64,000 nucleotides of DNA from Cryptomeria japonica (lineage: Eukaryota > Streptophyta > Pinopsida > Cupressales > Cupressaceae), in NCBI RefSeq assembly GCF_030272615.1, contig NW_026729327.1, positions 33,764 through 97,763 on the forward strand, in the 5' to 3' direction. Under the pieces are notes generated by a model. It made no database searches. It was not told the DNA's origin and saw only the letters and a program-made list of their open reading frames with translations. Below are positions 47,811 to 60,700 of the stretch, in pieces. Both the position numbers and the translations under genes were made by a program. How positions within the stretch are numbered: position 1 is the stretch's first letter; each line of letters starts with the position of its first letter.

Positions 47811-48620
47811 TGTTGGAAAATGCACACTCCAATGAGAAATTGTAGGTGATTGAAGGTATTGTCATTGATGGCAACCTTGCAATCATGTGATACCGGCAGG
47901 CAGACACAGGCACCAACACCAGCACACTCTACACCGGCACACAGAACACCGACAACAAAAAGGAAGAATACCAACATCCTGGCCGACAACAATTTTGTAT
48001 TAATGTATTTTGTAATTAATTGTAAAATCTTTTGTAAGCTGACATAGCAGATTATAATATTAGTCATATATGTATGAGATCATTGTAGATCATTTTGTAG
48101 ATAGGAGATAGGATGTGAAGTATGGAAAAGTAATAGCAGACCTAATATGTGAATTATTGGTTAAGGGTTTATGTTGTAACAGAGCTTAAACTGGTACTGA
48201 ATCTGGCATAGGGGATGCTAATTGGAAGTAGTACAAGACACTGGATTAGTATAATCCATTTTTGTAAGTCAGTGTGACTTCTTTTGTAATTGAGCAATGA
48301 GCTCTATGCACTTGGCCTTCCTGCATTTGCAGGCCCCTATTATAAGAGTAATATTCCCTTATTGGCTAGTAAGCGAATATTGTGGGTCATAAATCCCATT
48401 GAGGTTTTTCCCACACCGGGTTTCCTCGTTAAAATACTGTGTTATGGTGTGCTTCTCATGTTGTTGTTATTGTTCTTATTTACTACATTATTTCTAGTTT
48501 ACCGGTACTCAAGTTTAATATGCTTTTCATGTTTTAAATCAAGTAATTTGATATACCGGTTAGATATTGATTCACACCCCCCCCCCCCCCTGCCTCTTAG
48601 TATCTTTGGGAATCCTAATA
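47811..48620 (+). repeat. 5' LTR
   Basis: Starts TGTTGGAAAATGCACACTCC. It ends AATCCTAATA, where the 3' LTR has AATCCTAACA, so the terminal CA is mutated here. A C-homopolymer at about 48577-48590 is longer than in the 3' LTR. The conserved TTTTTCCCACACCGGGTTTC block is near the R/U5 area. Confidence 0.93.
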
Positions 48621-48622
48621 AT

Positions 48623-48636
48623 TGGTATCAAATCCT
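48623..48636 (+). other. Primer-binding site, tRNA-Met-like
   Basis: TGGTATCA two bases after the 5' LTR matches the start of the usual plant initiator-tRNA-Met primer site (TGGTATCAGAGC). The following bases have drifted. Confidence 0.75.
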
Positions 48637-48691
48637 GGTCCTCTATTTTCAAAAGCCTAACAACTTGAGGAAAATCTTGTCACCGGTAGAG

Positions 48692-49804
48692 ATGGAAAAC
48701 TTGAGAAAGCAATTGGAAATAACTCTTACAAACTATGATGTAGAAAAAGTAAAGAATATCAAACTTGAGGATGATCTGAAGGCTGCTCAGGATTTTATTC
48801 AAGCACTTCAAGAGAATTTTACTATTGCAAGGAACACGAGTAGAGAACTTTGTGAAAAGATGCAGAATGAGGAAAATGAAAAGGAAACTCTCAATGATTT
48901 GGGAAACAAGCTAAGATAAGAAATCAGTACAACAAAGATTGAGATATAGGATATGACTATGAGATTCTGTAAAGAAATTGAAGACAGAAAGAAGAATGAA
49001 GAAGACTTGGTTAGAAGACTAAATGATGCTGGAAATGAAAACACAAGACTCAGTCATGAAAATGATATGTTGAAGACAGATCTAATGCACACACAAAATG
49101 ATAGAACTGAACTCATGAGATAGAAAGGAATCTTGGAGAATGAACTAACTACTGCAAATCAACATAAGGAGAAATTCAAGAAAAGTTTAGAATAACTTGG
49201 TGACATGCTGAAGAATCACAAACCTAATGGTGATACAAATGGCCTTGGTTTTTAAGTTGGTGAAAGCTCTGGTACTGCAAACAATCATGATCATAGCAAA
49301 CCAGTAAGACAACCTACTGCTTACAAATTTAATGGCAAATGCTTTAACTGTAACAAGTATGGTCATAGAGAAAATCAGTGTAGATCTAGAAATCATCAGA
49401 ATACTAATACACCCACCGGTCAATGTTCTAAATGCAACAAAGTTGGTCATAATTCAGAAAATTGTAGAATGAATTTAAGATGTTATATTTGTGGAAGATT
49501 TGGACACTTGTCTAATCAATGTAGAACACATACCGGCATACGATATGGGAAATCTATTTAGAAGAACAATGTGACTTGTTATGCCTGTAACAAAATTGGA
49601 CATATTGCAAAATTTTGTAGAAGTAAGGCATCACCGGCAAATACCAAAGGTCCTAGTTTGAAAGGTAAAGAAAAGGTTGAAGAGGTAAAGCAAGAATTCT
49701 CAAAACAATGGATCAGAAAGTCAGATTAGAATGTTGAAGGGAATGCCCCTCCACCAGCCGAATAGAGTAACACTCCACCAATAGGAGACTCTTCATCTAA
49801 CTGA
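48692..49804 (+). pseudogene. Gag-like protein with four CCHC zinc knuckles
   Basis: One frame from the ATG at 48692 (MENLRKQLEITL) to TGA at 49802, broken by about nine internal stops. The first ~170 codons are Glu/Lys/Asn-rich and coiled-coil-like. Four CX2CX4HX4C knuckles follow: CFNCNKYGHRENQC (from 49340), CSKCNKVGHNSENC, CYICGRFGHLSNQC and CYACNKIGHIAKFC (ending near 49620). Such knuckles bind element RNA in retrotransposon Gag. The tail is Lys/Pro-rich. The internal stops are mostly TAG/TAA at positions compatible with Gln. Confidence 0.85.
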
Positions 49805-50108
49805 AGGAAAATCCTTCGGGGCTTTAGCAACAAAATGAAAACATGCTATTATTCCCTCGGTTGATGGTGAGAAGTTAAAATTACTTCTATACCGGCAGAT
49901 GAGTTAAGTTGTGACTTAATTGGTGAGCATTAAATGTGGTAGTTGGAGAAAATAACATTATAAAGCAAATGTTTTGGCTCCTTTTTCATTCACCGAGCAT
50001 TCAAATCTTTGAGAGCATGAAAATTCCCAAGTGAAGGCAAAACAAGTGAAAAAGTGAAGCAATCCATCAAAGAATTCATCCATAAGGAAGATTGAGGTAT
50101 TTATAGCT

Positions 50109-53100
50109 ATGGCATCTTCATCCACTCCTGAATTTATTGCAAACCCTATTGTTGTTGAGGTTATTAAGCGCCCTAGACCTGTATTCCAAATGGTTCCCAA
50201 AATTGCAAAGAAAGATGATAGCATAGGTGCATTTTCTCAAATTCCTAAGGGAGTAGTATATACTAAAGATGCTAGGATGTATATACATTATCATATTGAG
50301 GAATTTAGTGATGATGAGATCAAGAATATGTATAAGACTATGATTTGTGATGAGCTTGGAAATGTCAAGCCGGAACATAAAATAGTGGAAACCCTAGGTT
50401 TTACTGAAATCCTTAGTATCTCAGATTTTCCCAAGGATATCATAAGGATTGTGTTAAGCAGAGTACATGGTGAATTTTTCTGGTTAGATTCAATTCATAA
50501 AACTACAAAAGAAGCGGTAAAAATTGTAACAGGGTTACCCTCCACCGGTAATAGACCTGACAAAACAAAGAAGGTCTCAAATGACACAGTGATAAACCTA
50601 ACCAGTGCAACATTTGATAAAAGGTCTTTAAGGGTAAACGATGTAAAAGACATAAATGTCAGATTTATCAGTATGATCTTAGGTTATAAGGCTACACATG
50701 CAATTAGGTTGAGCTCAGTTTCTAGTCTATGTATCAAAAGTGCCTATGATATAGTTAATGATAATGCAAGGATAGATGTATGTGAACGACTCAAAGATGA
50801 GTTGATAGACAATCTAGGAAAGATTAAAAGAGATAAGAAAGGAAAATTCAGATTTGGAAATTTCCTTGTTTGTCTGATGTTGTACATAACAAAACAAGTA
50901 CCCGGTATTGGTGCAAGAGATTTTGGTTTTGACATTCCAATAGGAAAACAACTATTGGATCTATTGAACAATATGGGAGAAAACTGAGAGAAAAACCTAA
51001 ATGAACATTTTCAAGCATTGAAGAATCACATGAAAACTAGAGTAAGACTGTCACAAGCTATTGTGGATAAATATCAGAAGGAAATTTGTTTTGTGATCAA
51101 GAAAGATGAAATCAGGATGGAGGCAGTTGTCCCTAGAACTATCTGGGTAACTGAAATGGGCTATGAAATAGATGACAATATCATTGAAACTTATGCAAAA
51201 GCCCTCCTTGAAGCACCAAATGAACCTACTAAGGAAGTTTTTGGAAATGCTGAAACAATAGAAAGTGGAATTTAATCAAGGAAAAGGATTAAAAAGGTTG
51301 AAGCAACCGTAAGGAAAGGAACCCGACAGGCTAAAGCAATCAAGGAAGATGTTTTGAGACAAACTGGTATAAGTGAAAGTGAGTTGGAAGCACCTCAATT
51401 GGAAACTCATCTTTCATCGGTTGGAACTTCTTCTGAGAGTGATATACCGACAATATTTAAAAGGGTAGAAAGGAAAAGAAAACCCACACTAGTACCCTCT
51501 CCTACACCAAAAAGAACCAGACAAAAACAACAAGCAGTAAGGCCCCCAACAAAGAAAATGACTCCTAAGAAGGAGAAGGTAAAACAAGATATCGCTCCAA
51601 TAGACAAACTTCTTAGTAAAATTATAAAGGATGGCAAGTTGAAGAACATCAACAAAATATACAATACACTATTAGCTAATGATAAGGAAAGCATAGAGAA
51701 CAGTGTAATTTTACACTTAGATATATACAAGAAATTTTTGATGGAAGTTGTTGATGAAATTCCAAATGATCTGTATAGGAGACTTGAAGCTAGAAGGTTA
51801 GCCATCACTGAGCTGGACAAGAAAATTAAGATTGAAAAACTACTTGCAGTACATCCAGTCAACTCAACTGATGAAATTGATAAACTAATCAGTGAAGCAA
51901 ACTGGACAATATTCTCTAATGCTCATAGGCATGTAGCACTGATGGCAGGTAAAGTAAAGGAAGTCTTTGAGGAAACAACAGATGCATGGGATATATTCTT
52001 TGTGGAAAAAGAAAAATAGGAAGAATTACTCAGACCAAAAACTATTAAAGCATATCAAAAGGACAGAGATAAGGGGAAAGGTAACGTAGGTGGACCTCCA
52101 AGCCTTAAAATAACTGACAATATGCCCCCACCTCTTTTAAATATTCCATCGGTAGATACTACTGACAGTCAACTGGCCACAGAGAGTATGAAGACTCCAC
52201 TAGAGGATACAAATCGTGAGTCTAAAATTTTGTATACTGTGAATGTAGACACCCAAGAAGTAAATGTTGTGGTTGATAGAGAAACCACTGAAGATAAGGA
52301 GGAAGATGTGACTACCAAGTCACCGGCTGCAGAGGTTAAGATAAGCATAGAAAAACCTACATAAGCAGAACAACCGGCTGAGGATACCACTGAGAAACCA
52401 TCTGAAGAACCGACAAAAGAGAGTTCAGAGGTACAAACTGAGTCTACATATCAGAAACCAATAGTTGAAAGCTTAGAAAAACCTTCTGAGACATAGATAA
52501 AGAAACCGAAACAGGTACATGTTGAAGCACAGGTTCAGACAGAGACAGTGCCACCAGCCCAAACTGAAAAGCATAAACCTTTGTTTGTAGAAATGCAAAC
52601 ACAAACTGACCTACCAAAGGTCGAATCAAGTAACGTGATTAACACAACTGGTAGAATGCCTATTGTAAAGACTGTTGGACAAACATCTAGTACATCTATG
52701 GTAGAATTCAGACCTACAAATATAACAGAGGTCTTGTTGGATTCAATAAAGAAGATCATAGAATGTAATGCACAAGCCTATAAGGCTATTGATGATACAA
52801 TTCCAATTCTTAAATTAATAGCACCAAAGTGCATTGTTGATAATAAGGATTCTTTAGGTCAACTAGACACATTGTCTAAGTTCATCACCGACAACATATT
52901 GACTATTGATCAAATAAATGAGGATACATTAAAGGAAATAATGATTAAAGAAAAAGAGAAATTCTTTGAGGAAATTGTGAAGAAGAACAAGGAGAAAATG
53001 GATACCCTATTGTCGGAACTTAGAGAAATAATTTTTGACTTCAAGAAACTATATAGGGACACTTGTAAGACAAATATTTTAACAAAAGACCTTGACAAAG

Positions 53101-53492
53101 AAATCAGCAAAGCACAAGACAAGATTAACAATATTGCTGACAATCTGATAGGATCATCAGACTCATTTTTTGAGATAGAAAAGAAGATTGCAGAGCTAGA
53201 AGAGAAAATCAAGAAGTTAGAGAATGACAAACATAGAATAAAGGATAAAGCAAAAGACTTGAAATGCAGACTTGGTCCAAGACTAGAATACCTCATTTCT
53301 TTGAGAAAAGAAATATCTGAGGCTCTGGTTCCTGGACTGAAGACACCGGCAGAGAAAATGCACATACTCACCAGTATAGTGCAGAGAACACAAGAGGCAA
53401 TAAAAGATGACAAAACATTTAGTAATGGTATAAATTTGATTTTGACAGATATCTTTCAGATTGTAACCCATCGGTTACAAGAATCCAAGTAG
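50109..53492 (+). pseudogene. Long unknown ORF in place of pol
   Basis: A single frame of 1,127 codons from MASSSTPEFIANP to RLQESK, interrupted only by five in-frame stops (50985 TGA, 51273 TAA, 52017 TAG, 52362 TAA, 52494 TAG). Residues ~1-290 form a globular-looking domain (VHGEFFWLDSIHKTTKEAVK, ITKQVPGIGARDFGFDIPIG). Then comes a basic Pro/Lys-rich segment (TPKRTRQKQQ), a charged helical part, an acidic Pro/Glu/Thr linker, and a C-terminal coiled coil (IEKKIAELEEKIKKLENDK). I see no D-S/T-G protease, no YxDD and no integrase zinc motif. Globular domains of this kind occur in plant retroelement-associated proteins (from memory, unverified). It is in a different frame from Gag and starts ~300 bp after it. 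Confidence 0.8.
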
Positions 53493-53696
53493 GACTCCTC
53501 TGACAGCGAATGATAACCTTTGTCATTGATATCAAAGGGGGAGTAGTGTGATGAGAAAAATGGTCAGAAGGAAGTAGAGATTATCTGCTCAGGGGGAGCA
53601 CACATTTTTGGACATACAATTTTTTTGGCAAATAATTTTTGGACTTCAGTTTTTGGATGCATTCTTGAATTTTTCTCATGAGTGTTGTCATCAATG

Positions 53697-53710
53697 CTAA
53701 AGGGGGAGAT
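53697..53710 (+). other. Polypurine tract
   Basis: AAAGGGGGAGAT directly precedes the 3' LTR. A second AAAGGGGGAG occurs about 165 bp upstream (near 53535). Confidence 0.85.
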
Positions 53711-54511
53711 TGTTGGCAAATGCACACTCCAATGAGAAATTGTAGGTGATTGAAGGTATTGTCATTGATGGTAACCTTGCAATCATGTGATACCGGTAGG
53801 CAGACACAGGCACCAGCACCGACAGACTCTACACCAACACACAGAACACTGGCAGCAAAAGGGAAGAATACTAGCATCCCGATCAGCAACAATTTTGTAT
53901 TAATGTATTTTGTAATTAATTATAAAATCTTTTGTAAGCCGACATGGTGGATTGTAATATGACTCATATATGTATGATCTCGATCATTGTAGATCATTTT
54001 GTAGACAAGAGATAGGATGTGAAGTATGGAAAAGTAATAGAAGACCTAATATGCGAATTATTGGTTAAGGGTTTATGTTGTAATAGAGCTTAAGCCAATA
54101 TTGAACCTGGCATAGCATATGCTAATTTGAAGCAGTACAAGACACTGGATTAGTATAATCCATTTTTGTAAGTCAGTGTGACTTCTTTTGTAATTGAGTA
54201 GTGAGCTCTAAGCACTTGGCCTTCCTGCATGTGTAGACCCCTATTGTAAGAATAATATTCCCTTATTGGCCACTAAGTGAATATTGTGGGTCACAAATCC
54301 CACTGAGGTTTTTCCCACACCAGGTTTCCTCGGTAAAATACTGTGCTATGGTGTGCTTCTCATGTTGTTTTTATTGTTCTTATTTACTGCATTATTTCTG
54401 GTTTACTGGTACTCATGTTTAATATGCTTTTCATGTTTTAAATCAAGTAATTTGATATACTGGTTAGATACTGATTCACCCCCCCTCTCAGTATCTTTGG
54501 GAATCCTAACA
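53711..54511 (+). repeat. 3' LTR
   Basis: Starts TGTTGGCAAATGCACACTCC and ends GGGAATCCTAACA. It keeps canonical TG...CA ends and is followed by TAATG. Confidence 0.93.
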
Positions 54512-56690
54512 TAATGGTATTGTGACCATTCAACCAGCACAAATTGGAGGGAAAATAGTACTAGACATATTCCTTAAGGTCTTGAACTTTAGCATTATAT
54601 TTATTAAAACAAGCCACACCAAGCTCAATAAAAGCTAAATATAAATTTGAGGATTCTTAATTTCTCTCTATAAGAGCCTATTTTCATACTTATGTGCACA
54701 AAAATAAGATTTATAGGTTGCCCCCTAATGAAAAGAAACACAAACTCAATCTAAACATAACAAATAAAACTTGTAACAATCAATAGAAGAGGATTATGAC
54801 CTAAGGAAACTTGAAGAAATTATAATATATTTGTATTTTTGTAGTGAACATGTCAGTTCTTTTATGCAAGTGTAGAGATTACATCTCCTAAGGTTAAAAA
54901 TGATTTATTTTTGGTTCTTGTGCTTCAAATTCTAATGTTCATATGCAATTAAAAAAAATTAAGTAGAGAAAGCTACTGAAGAAGAATTCAAAGATAATCT
55001 AGGGAGATGAACACAAAATTTAATAAATACAATTTTAAGTTTGTTAAACAATGCAAAGGGTCCAAAAAAGAGGTGAAACTCTTAAGCTAATTAGACTGTT
55101 GATGACTCATTATTTGAATATTCTTAATTAAAAATTTTACTTTTTTTGAATTGCATATATCAATTTTAAATATCTTGCTCATCTAAGCTTCAACATGAGA
55201 CCAATACAAGCTCCTTACAACAAAACACACTAGAAATCACTAGTTGAAGATCAAGAGGTGTTACTTAGAAATCCACTTTTATCTAGAAACTAACTCCACA
55301 TTAGATGCCAACTATGGAAGACCAAGTGTCACAACTTAGAATTCCACTTTAGATGTCCCTATGGAGAATTGAACTTGAGTCCCCACAATGGGAATTCAAC
55401 ATTTTAATAAATCAAGTTCAACACCTTCGACTAAATTTTACATTTCAACTTTGCAAAAGATACATATTTGATTCACATACAAAAAATTCTATATTATAAT
55501 TTGTCAATATGTACAAAAAGTAATAAGTGCTTAGAAAACTTCAATTTGTTAGTATTTTCCTGACAATAGTTACAAATAAATTACATATTTGAAAATTAGA
55601 AACAAAACCCTACTTTTCATATCTATTTTTATAATATGTTGATCAATATCTTGTCTAGAAGTATTTCGAATGCTTACCTCAACTCTAACAGACACTAATT
55701 TTCACAAAAGAAAGATACCGCTATTTTGGCCAAAAAGTGGGTCTATTATCTTGGACTTACCCACCACTTATTTTTTAAAGGAACTCAATATCTTAAGGGT
55801 TTGCAATGTACTATTACATTTTAAATAATGTAAATGGAGAGTTGGATGGATATTTTTAACTTTTGCAACCATTACAATGATCGACCAAGCTATGATGTAA
55901 CTTTGTAGATATAAAGTTCAATAGAAAAAAAAAATGAATTCAACATATATCTATTATTTATTCAATTTCTATTACATCATGATTTGCTTCAATATAGAGA
56001 TTCTATTTTGATCCGCATAAACAAAACAAAAAGATAGTATTTTATAGAGATTGCAACTTCTAAAACACAACAATTCACTACATCACAAATAAGAAAACTT
56101 CTAAAATGTACAAATTATCATACATGAAATTTTACCAAAATTACTAAAAACATTAATTTAGAATCTATCTTTAGAAATTCCAACTGCATTCTTGATATTA
56201 CTAAAAACATTAATTTAGAATGTCTCTTTAGAATAATTTTTCTTAGCACATGTATGTATTTTGTATTTTACTTTTGACTTATTCCCTTTGCTTGGTTGAA
56301 ATGTCAATCTCATAGGTTGAAGAATCTTTTTCTTCATCATATTTCAAACATAACTCTTTGACCATGTTTTTAAATTTGTTTTGAGATGTCAATCTCTTTT
56401 GCTAGAGAATCCCTGTCTATTATATGCATAGAAGATTGGGATAATTACTTCGAAATTTCTCCCAAAAATTCACGTGCTAAAAAAAAACAAAAAAATGAAA
56501 AAAAAATCTTCATGTATCCAGAAGATGAACAACGAAACAAAACGAGTACTCCTTGATGTGGGAATTTTAGTCCAAGTCTTGTGGCGTGCCAAACATGAAT
56601 TTTTCACACGTTTAGTTTCGTTCATACTACTCATGAATTAGCAGCATCTGCTGACTGTTTGAGAGAAATTTTCTATAAATAGGAAAGAAG
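54512..56690. repeat. Segmental duplication, copy B, part 2
   Basis: Continues the match to copy A from 44016 to about 46320, with an internal ~170-bp shortening around 56190-56270. Runs into the promoter of the plus-strand BURP gene. AT-rich, no gene. Confidence 0.9.
56644..56682 (+). promoter_or_regulatory. BURP-type core promoter, copy B
   Basis: CATCTGCTGACTGTTTGAGA followed by TATAAATA (56674-56681). Unlike the other two copies, the transcription leader and ATG that should follow are missing: sequence jumps from the TATA region to the sixth-codon region of exon 1. Confidence 0.7.
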
Positions 56691-57757
56691 CACACTTGTG
56701 CTACTTCTGCTGGTTGGAGTTAGCGTGAGTTGTTTTAGCTTTCTGTTTTCTGCGTTTCAGTTGTTTAGTTGTTTTAAGTCTAGTTTAGTTGTGGAGGATA
56801 CAAGAAAAAGTGATACGTAGGCATGGTTTAATATTTCATGCAATTACTTTGGTTGGCGGCGCTAGCAGCAACGTTGCGGAGTTGCAGCGTGAGCGGTGGC
56901 GAGAGAAGCTTCTAGAAGTCTCTATACCTCAAACCCTGGTGGCTCGTCTCTCCCCTCTTTCTCTAACTCAGATGCACAAGATGATTGACGCTACTTCTTT
57001 CGATGCCAACGAATTCTGCCACTCTGCCGGTTTGATTTGCCGTGAAGACGTGGATTTTCTGACGAAAGCGGGTGGTTCAAGTTTTGCGAACGCCAATGCC
57101 GAACTTGAGGAGGTCAAGGAAAACGTGTTTTTTGACAAGAAAGAGCTGCGGGAGTCGGGGGAAATGATATTACCGGATCTTAGCCCTTGCAAAAATTTGG
57201 GCGCATTTTTGCCCAGAGAGTTAGCACAGATGATGCCGCCATTTTCCACTGCAAATGTTTCTCAGATTCTGAATTTGTTGGGCATCTCGAGCGAGTCAAA
57301 TATGTCCCGCATCATGGAGAGCACGTTGGAGTTGTGCGAGGAAAAGGGCGAAGAAGGAGAAGTGAAGAGGTGCAGCACATCCGTTGAGGGCATGGTGGAA
57401 TTCGTGGCCTCTCTTTTTGGATCTGACGTGGACTTGCTTACTGACACGTCAGTTGTTGGATCCGGTCAGCGGGTTAAGGTTACGAAAGTGAGTAAGAGGG
57501 AGAATATTGTGGGAGGTAAACCACCCGTAACGTGTCATATCTTTGCGTTTCCTTACGGAGTGAGTTATTGTCATTCTATCAAGGGTAGTGAGGTATTTGA
57601 TCTGCAGCTGGAAGTTGTGCAGGGGAATGAGAAGGTTAGGAGGAACGCTACAGCAGTGTGTCATTATTTTTCAGATGGAGCGGGAGGAAATCAGGCTTCT
57701 TGTCATCCAGTTTTCGGGGAGATGTTACTCTGGATGCCTAGGCCTAAGGGTGACTAG
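56686..57757 (+). pseudogene. BURP-domain protein gene, start codon and splice site lost
   Basis: The exon-1 remnant (56686-56724) encodes RST plus a Leu-rich signal-peptide core, but its ATG is deleted. The donor GTGAGT is kept. The acceptor before exon 2 reads TTCAT|G instead of the intact gene's TTCAG|G. Exon 2 (from 56840) is open to 57757 and carries a whole BURP domain: FFDKKELRESGEM, FLPRELAQMMPPFS, a Cys at GEVKRCSTSVEGM, then four CH pairs from VTCHIFAFPYGVSYCH to CHPVFGEMLLW. BURP proteins are secreted plant wall or stress-related proteins. Translation could start at ATG 56789 with ~16 foreign residues and no signal peptide, so either a pseudogene or a re-targeted protein. A short in-frame deletion near 56970 removes ~8 residues present in the minus-strand paralogue. 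Confidence 0.8.
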
Positions 57758-60700
57758 TTATTGCTCAAGTATAATATGGGTGGTCCTTATTACTATATGA
57801 ATCTCTTCAAAAGACGTTTATAAAAAATGGGACAAAAAGTTGCATGTCCTATCTGAATTTTAATAAATGACGATTTCCAAATTTGTTTGTTGAATGTTTC
57901 TCGAATATCTATTTATTTTTATTTTATTGTTTTGTATATAATTTAAATTTCAAAATTTGTGTTTGTCATGTTCTTAAATATTCTTTTAGATTGAAAAGAA
58001 ATTAAAATGAGTTGAATCAATTTACAAAATAATGTTTTAAATTATTAGAAACAATTATTTGTATAACTTAATAAGATATGTTTTTTTTTTAATTTTTTAA
58101 AGAAATTAACTATTAAAATATGTAATTAAAAAATATCTATTATTGAAACCAACGATTTTTAAATAGTTTGAGAAATAGAAAAGAAAGTAAAAATTCTAAA
58201 CAAGTTTTAGAGAATTTTAAACAAACACGAAATGAAGGGCATTTTTATATCTCTTTGCATTTTTTTCGTACCTCCTTCTTCTCCTCTGTAAAGAGACTAT
58301 TATTACTTCAAATCTAAAAAATAATTGTGAAAAAGATGTTCTTAATTCCAAAGAAACTCTCATCTATCTTTTAGCTAGATCCCAAATACATTTCTTTTAA
58401 AAATGGTCACAATAAAGAGGATACATATGAATCTCCTTGAATAGGGCTTACTTGGATAAAGTGCAGGTTTGAACATGCACATAATTGATGATGACTCTAC
58501 CTTCCCAAATCCTTGAGTTTGGCTTGGTTTATAGTTGAATCCTCATCAATAATAATTAATACTACCAAATATATCTAGTATAAAATTCGGTTATGATAAG
58601 GAGACAATTGATGCTAAGAAGTCCATTGGGTATCAAGGGTCTATCACTTCTTTCTTTAGCAAGAGAACCATCTCTATTTCGTGGACTTCCAACCTCAATA
58701 CTTGTGAAAATAATGGAGATTTATGGCATATATTATAATTATTTTAATAATATTATAACTTGTTAATTATCTTAATTTTAATGTGTAATTGATTATTTCC
58801 ATTGTTAATAATTAAATAATTTTGGGAGAAAACTGACATTAAACTTTTGGGGAAAACATTTATAAGAATAATATGAGAAGTATGCATTAGATTTAAATGC
58901 ATATGATATAATCTACAAGATGTAAACAATGGTATGTGAAAGTTATCTCATAACTCTAGTATATATGCACTAATAGTTCCCAAAAATAAAAAATAATTTT
59001 TCTAAAACCATGGTATCATGTAAAATCCAAATTTTAACTGTGGAGATTATGCTTAAAGAATTGTAAACAAATTGGCATTACATGGGATTAAAAATATTCT
59101 TCACTTATTCCTCTAACAACCTAAGAATGAGAATGCACCTAAAATTAATTGAAAGTCAATTGTAACCCCCACTATGTGCTCGAGGTCTCATTCATATGCA
59201 TGTAGAGACTAATGCCAATATTCTAGGGAATTTTTAGTCGTAAATTATTTTTCTAATTACACCTTAATTGTAATAGTTTTCGATGACGAGTTTAGTAGTA
59301 TTCTATTTTCCCAAATAATTAATTATATCTCCCTCTAGAATGATAACCTTAAATTATTGGGTTGAGTGAATGAAACAACTCAATTGTTTTACCAACTTAA
59401 TATTATTAAGTTATTAGTACTTCCTAGGTCAATCAATACTCTTGCTTGTGTAACTACAAGATAATGGACTCACCTTAAAGGGGAAAATGGGTAGAAATGC
59501 AATATGACTAAATTTTTTTTTATACAATTAATATCTATTATAAATGAGAATGTCTTGTTTTTAAATATATAACTTTAAAAAAAGAAAAACCAATTTTTAT
59601 AATTATCTATATTAATTTTTAAACACGAAATGTTAGAAATACTAAAATGAAATATTATTCTATTTTCTAATGAGTTTATTTTTTACTTTTTTAATTTAAA
59701 AAATTATGTGTGACCAATCTAAATATCATTATTTATATAATAAAATTTAACAATTTCATGAACTACAATTATTTTAGATCAAATTATGTGGCTTGCGCAT
59801 GAGGGATTTTAAATTTACACCTTAATAAAATATTTTTCCTAAAGAAATATTGAGATAATATTTGATATATAGTATTATTGAAATCTGAAGAACTTTGGAT
59901 GATCAATTTTAGTAATTTATAGACATTTCTTACGATAAATTTATAATATTTTAATTTGAAATATATATTTTATTGATTCTATGTGAAATATTGATAGACT
60001 AAGCACAGTTATCTAGTCATTCACTACCTTGATCAACTTATTTTTACGTTCAAATAATTTTTGGTGGTGATTTTTAAAATCTTATTATTTTTTGATCTTT
60101 TGTGATAAAAAATTCTTAATGATACTCTCACTAACTCTTTTATTTTTTAAAAATCACCTTTCCTAAGAAGGTTAAAAGAATATCCCAATTCATTGTGAAT
60201 TTAGTTTTATAAGGGAGCTACACCTTTCAAACTTATAATACCCCAATTCATTTTTAACATTTAATTTTGTTTTACAAGGGAGTTATTATATACAAAATAT
60301 ATAGTCAATGACGCATTTTGATCCCTAGGTAGGCAATAGTCTTCTCCCACTCCTTAATAACTATGACAAAGAAAAATACTTAAGGCTAGCTCATTGAGAT
60401 ATAACATATATTCTACACATACCACACTAGATTAGCTAACACCAAAGGATTTAAGGGAGGATTCAAAACATATTGTTTTTTATATGACATTTATGGAACT
60501 AGTATGCACAAATCTCTCTTCACGAAAATTTATAGTACTCCAAGCAAAGGTTGTGTCATAGTCCAATCCTTTGTTAGAGAGTCAATTGAACTAGAGTCTC
60601 CTCTTTCTAGTTCTACCCATCCTTATAACAATTATTTCATCCCTCCCTCTAAACTCAAAAATATCTAAATAGAAGAACACCAAATAGTTTGAGAAAATAT

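Larger units (their letters stand above)
47811..54511 (+). mobile_element. Complete non-autonomous LTR retrotransposon
   Basis: 6.7 kb with LTRs at 47811-48620 and 53711-54511, a primer-binding site, Gag with four zinc knuckles, a long unknown second ORF, and a polypurine tract. It is flanked by TAATG direct repeats at 47806-47810 and 54512-54516. The empty site survives in copy A at about 44016-44020. There is no protease, reverse transcriptase, RNase H or integrase motif, so it must have moved with enzymes supplied in trans (inference). The LTRs differ at many positions, so insertion is not recent. Confidence 0.93.

Noticed and set aside
48290-48691. Extension of the Gag ORF upstream into the LTR (start at 48290)
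   Set aside because: It runs through the 5' LTR and primer site; the start at 48692 after the PBS is more sensible.
52910-53413. 167-residue minus-strand ORF opposite the retrotransposon ORF
   Set aside because: Antisense shadow of the Lys/Glu-rich coiled coil.
47811-54511. Autonomous copia or gypsy element
   Set aside because: No protease, reverse transcriptase, RNase H or integrase motif was found in any frame between the LTRs.
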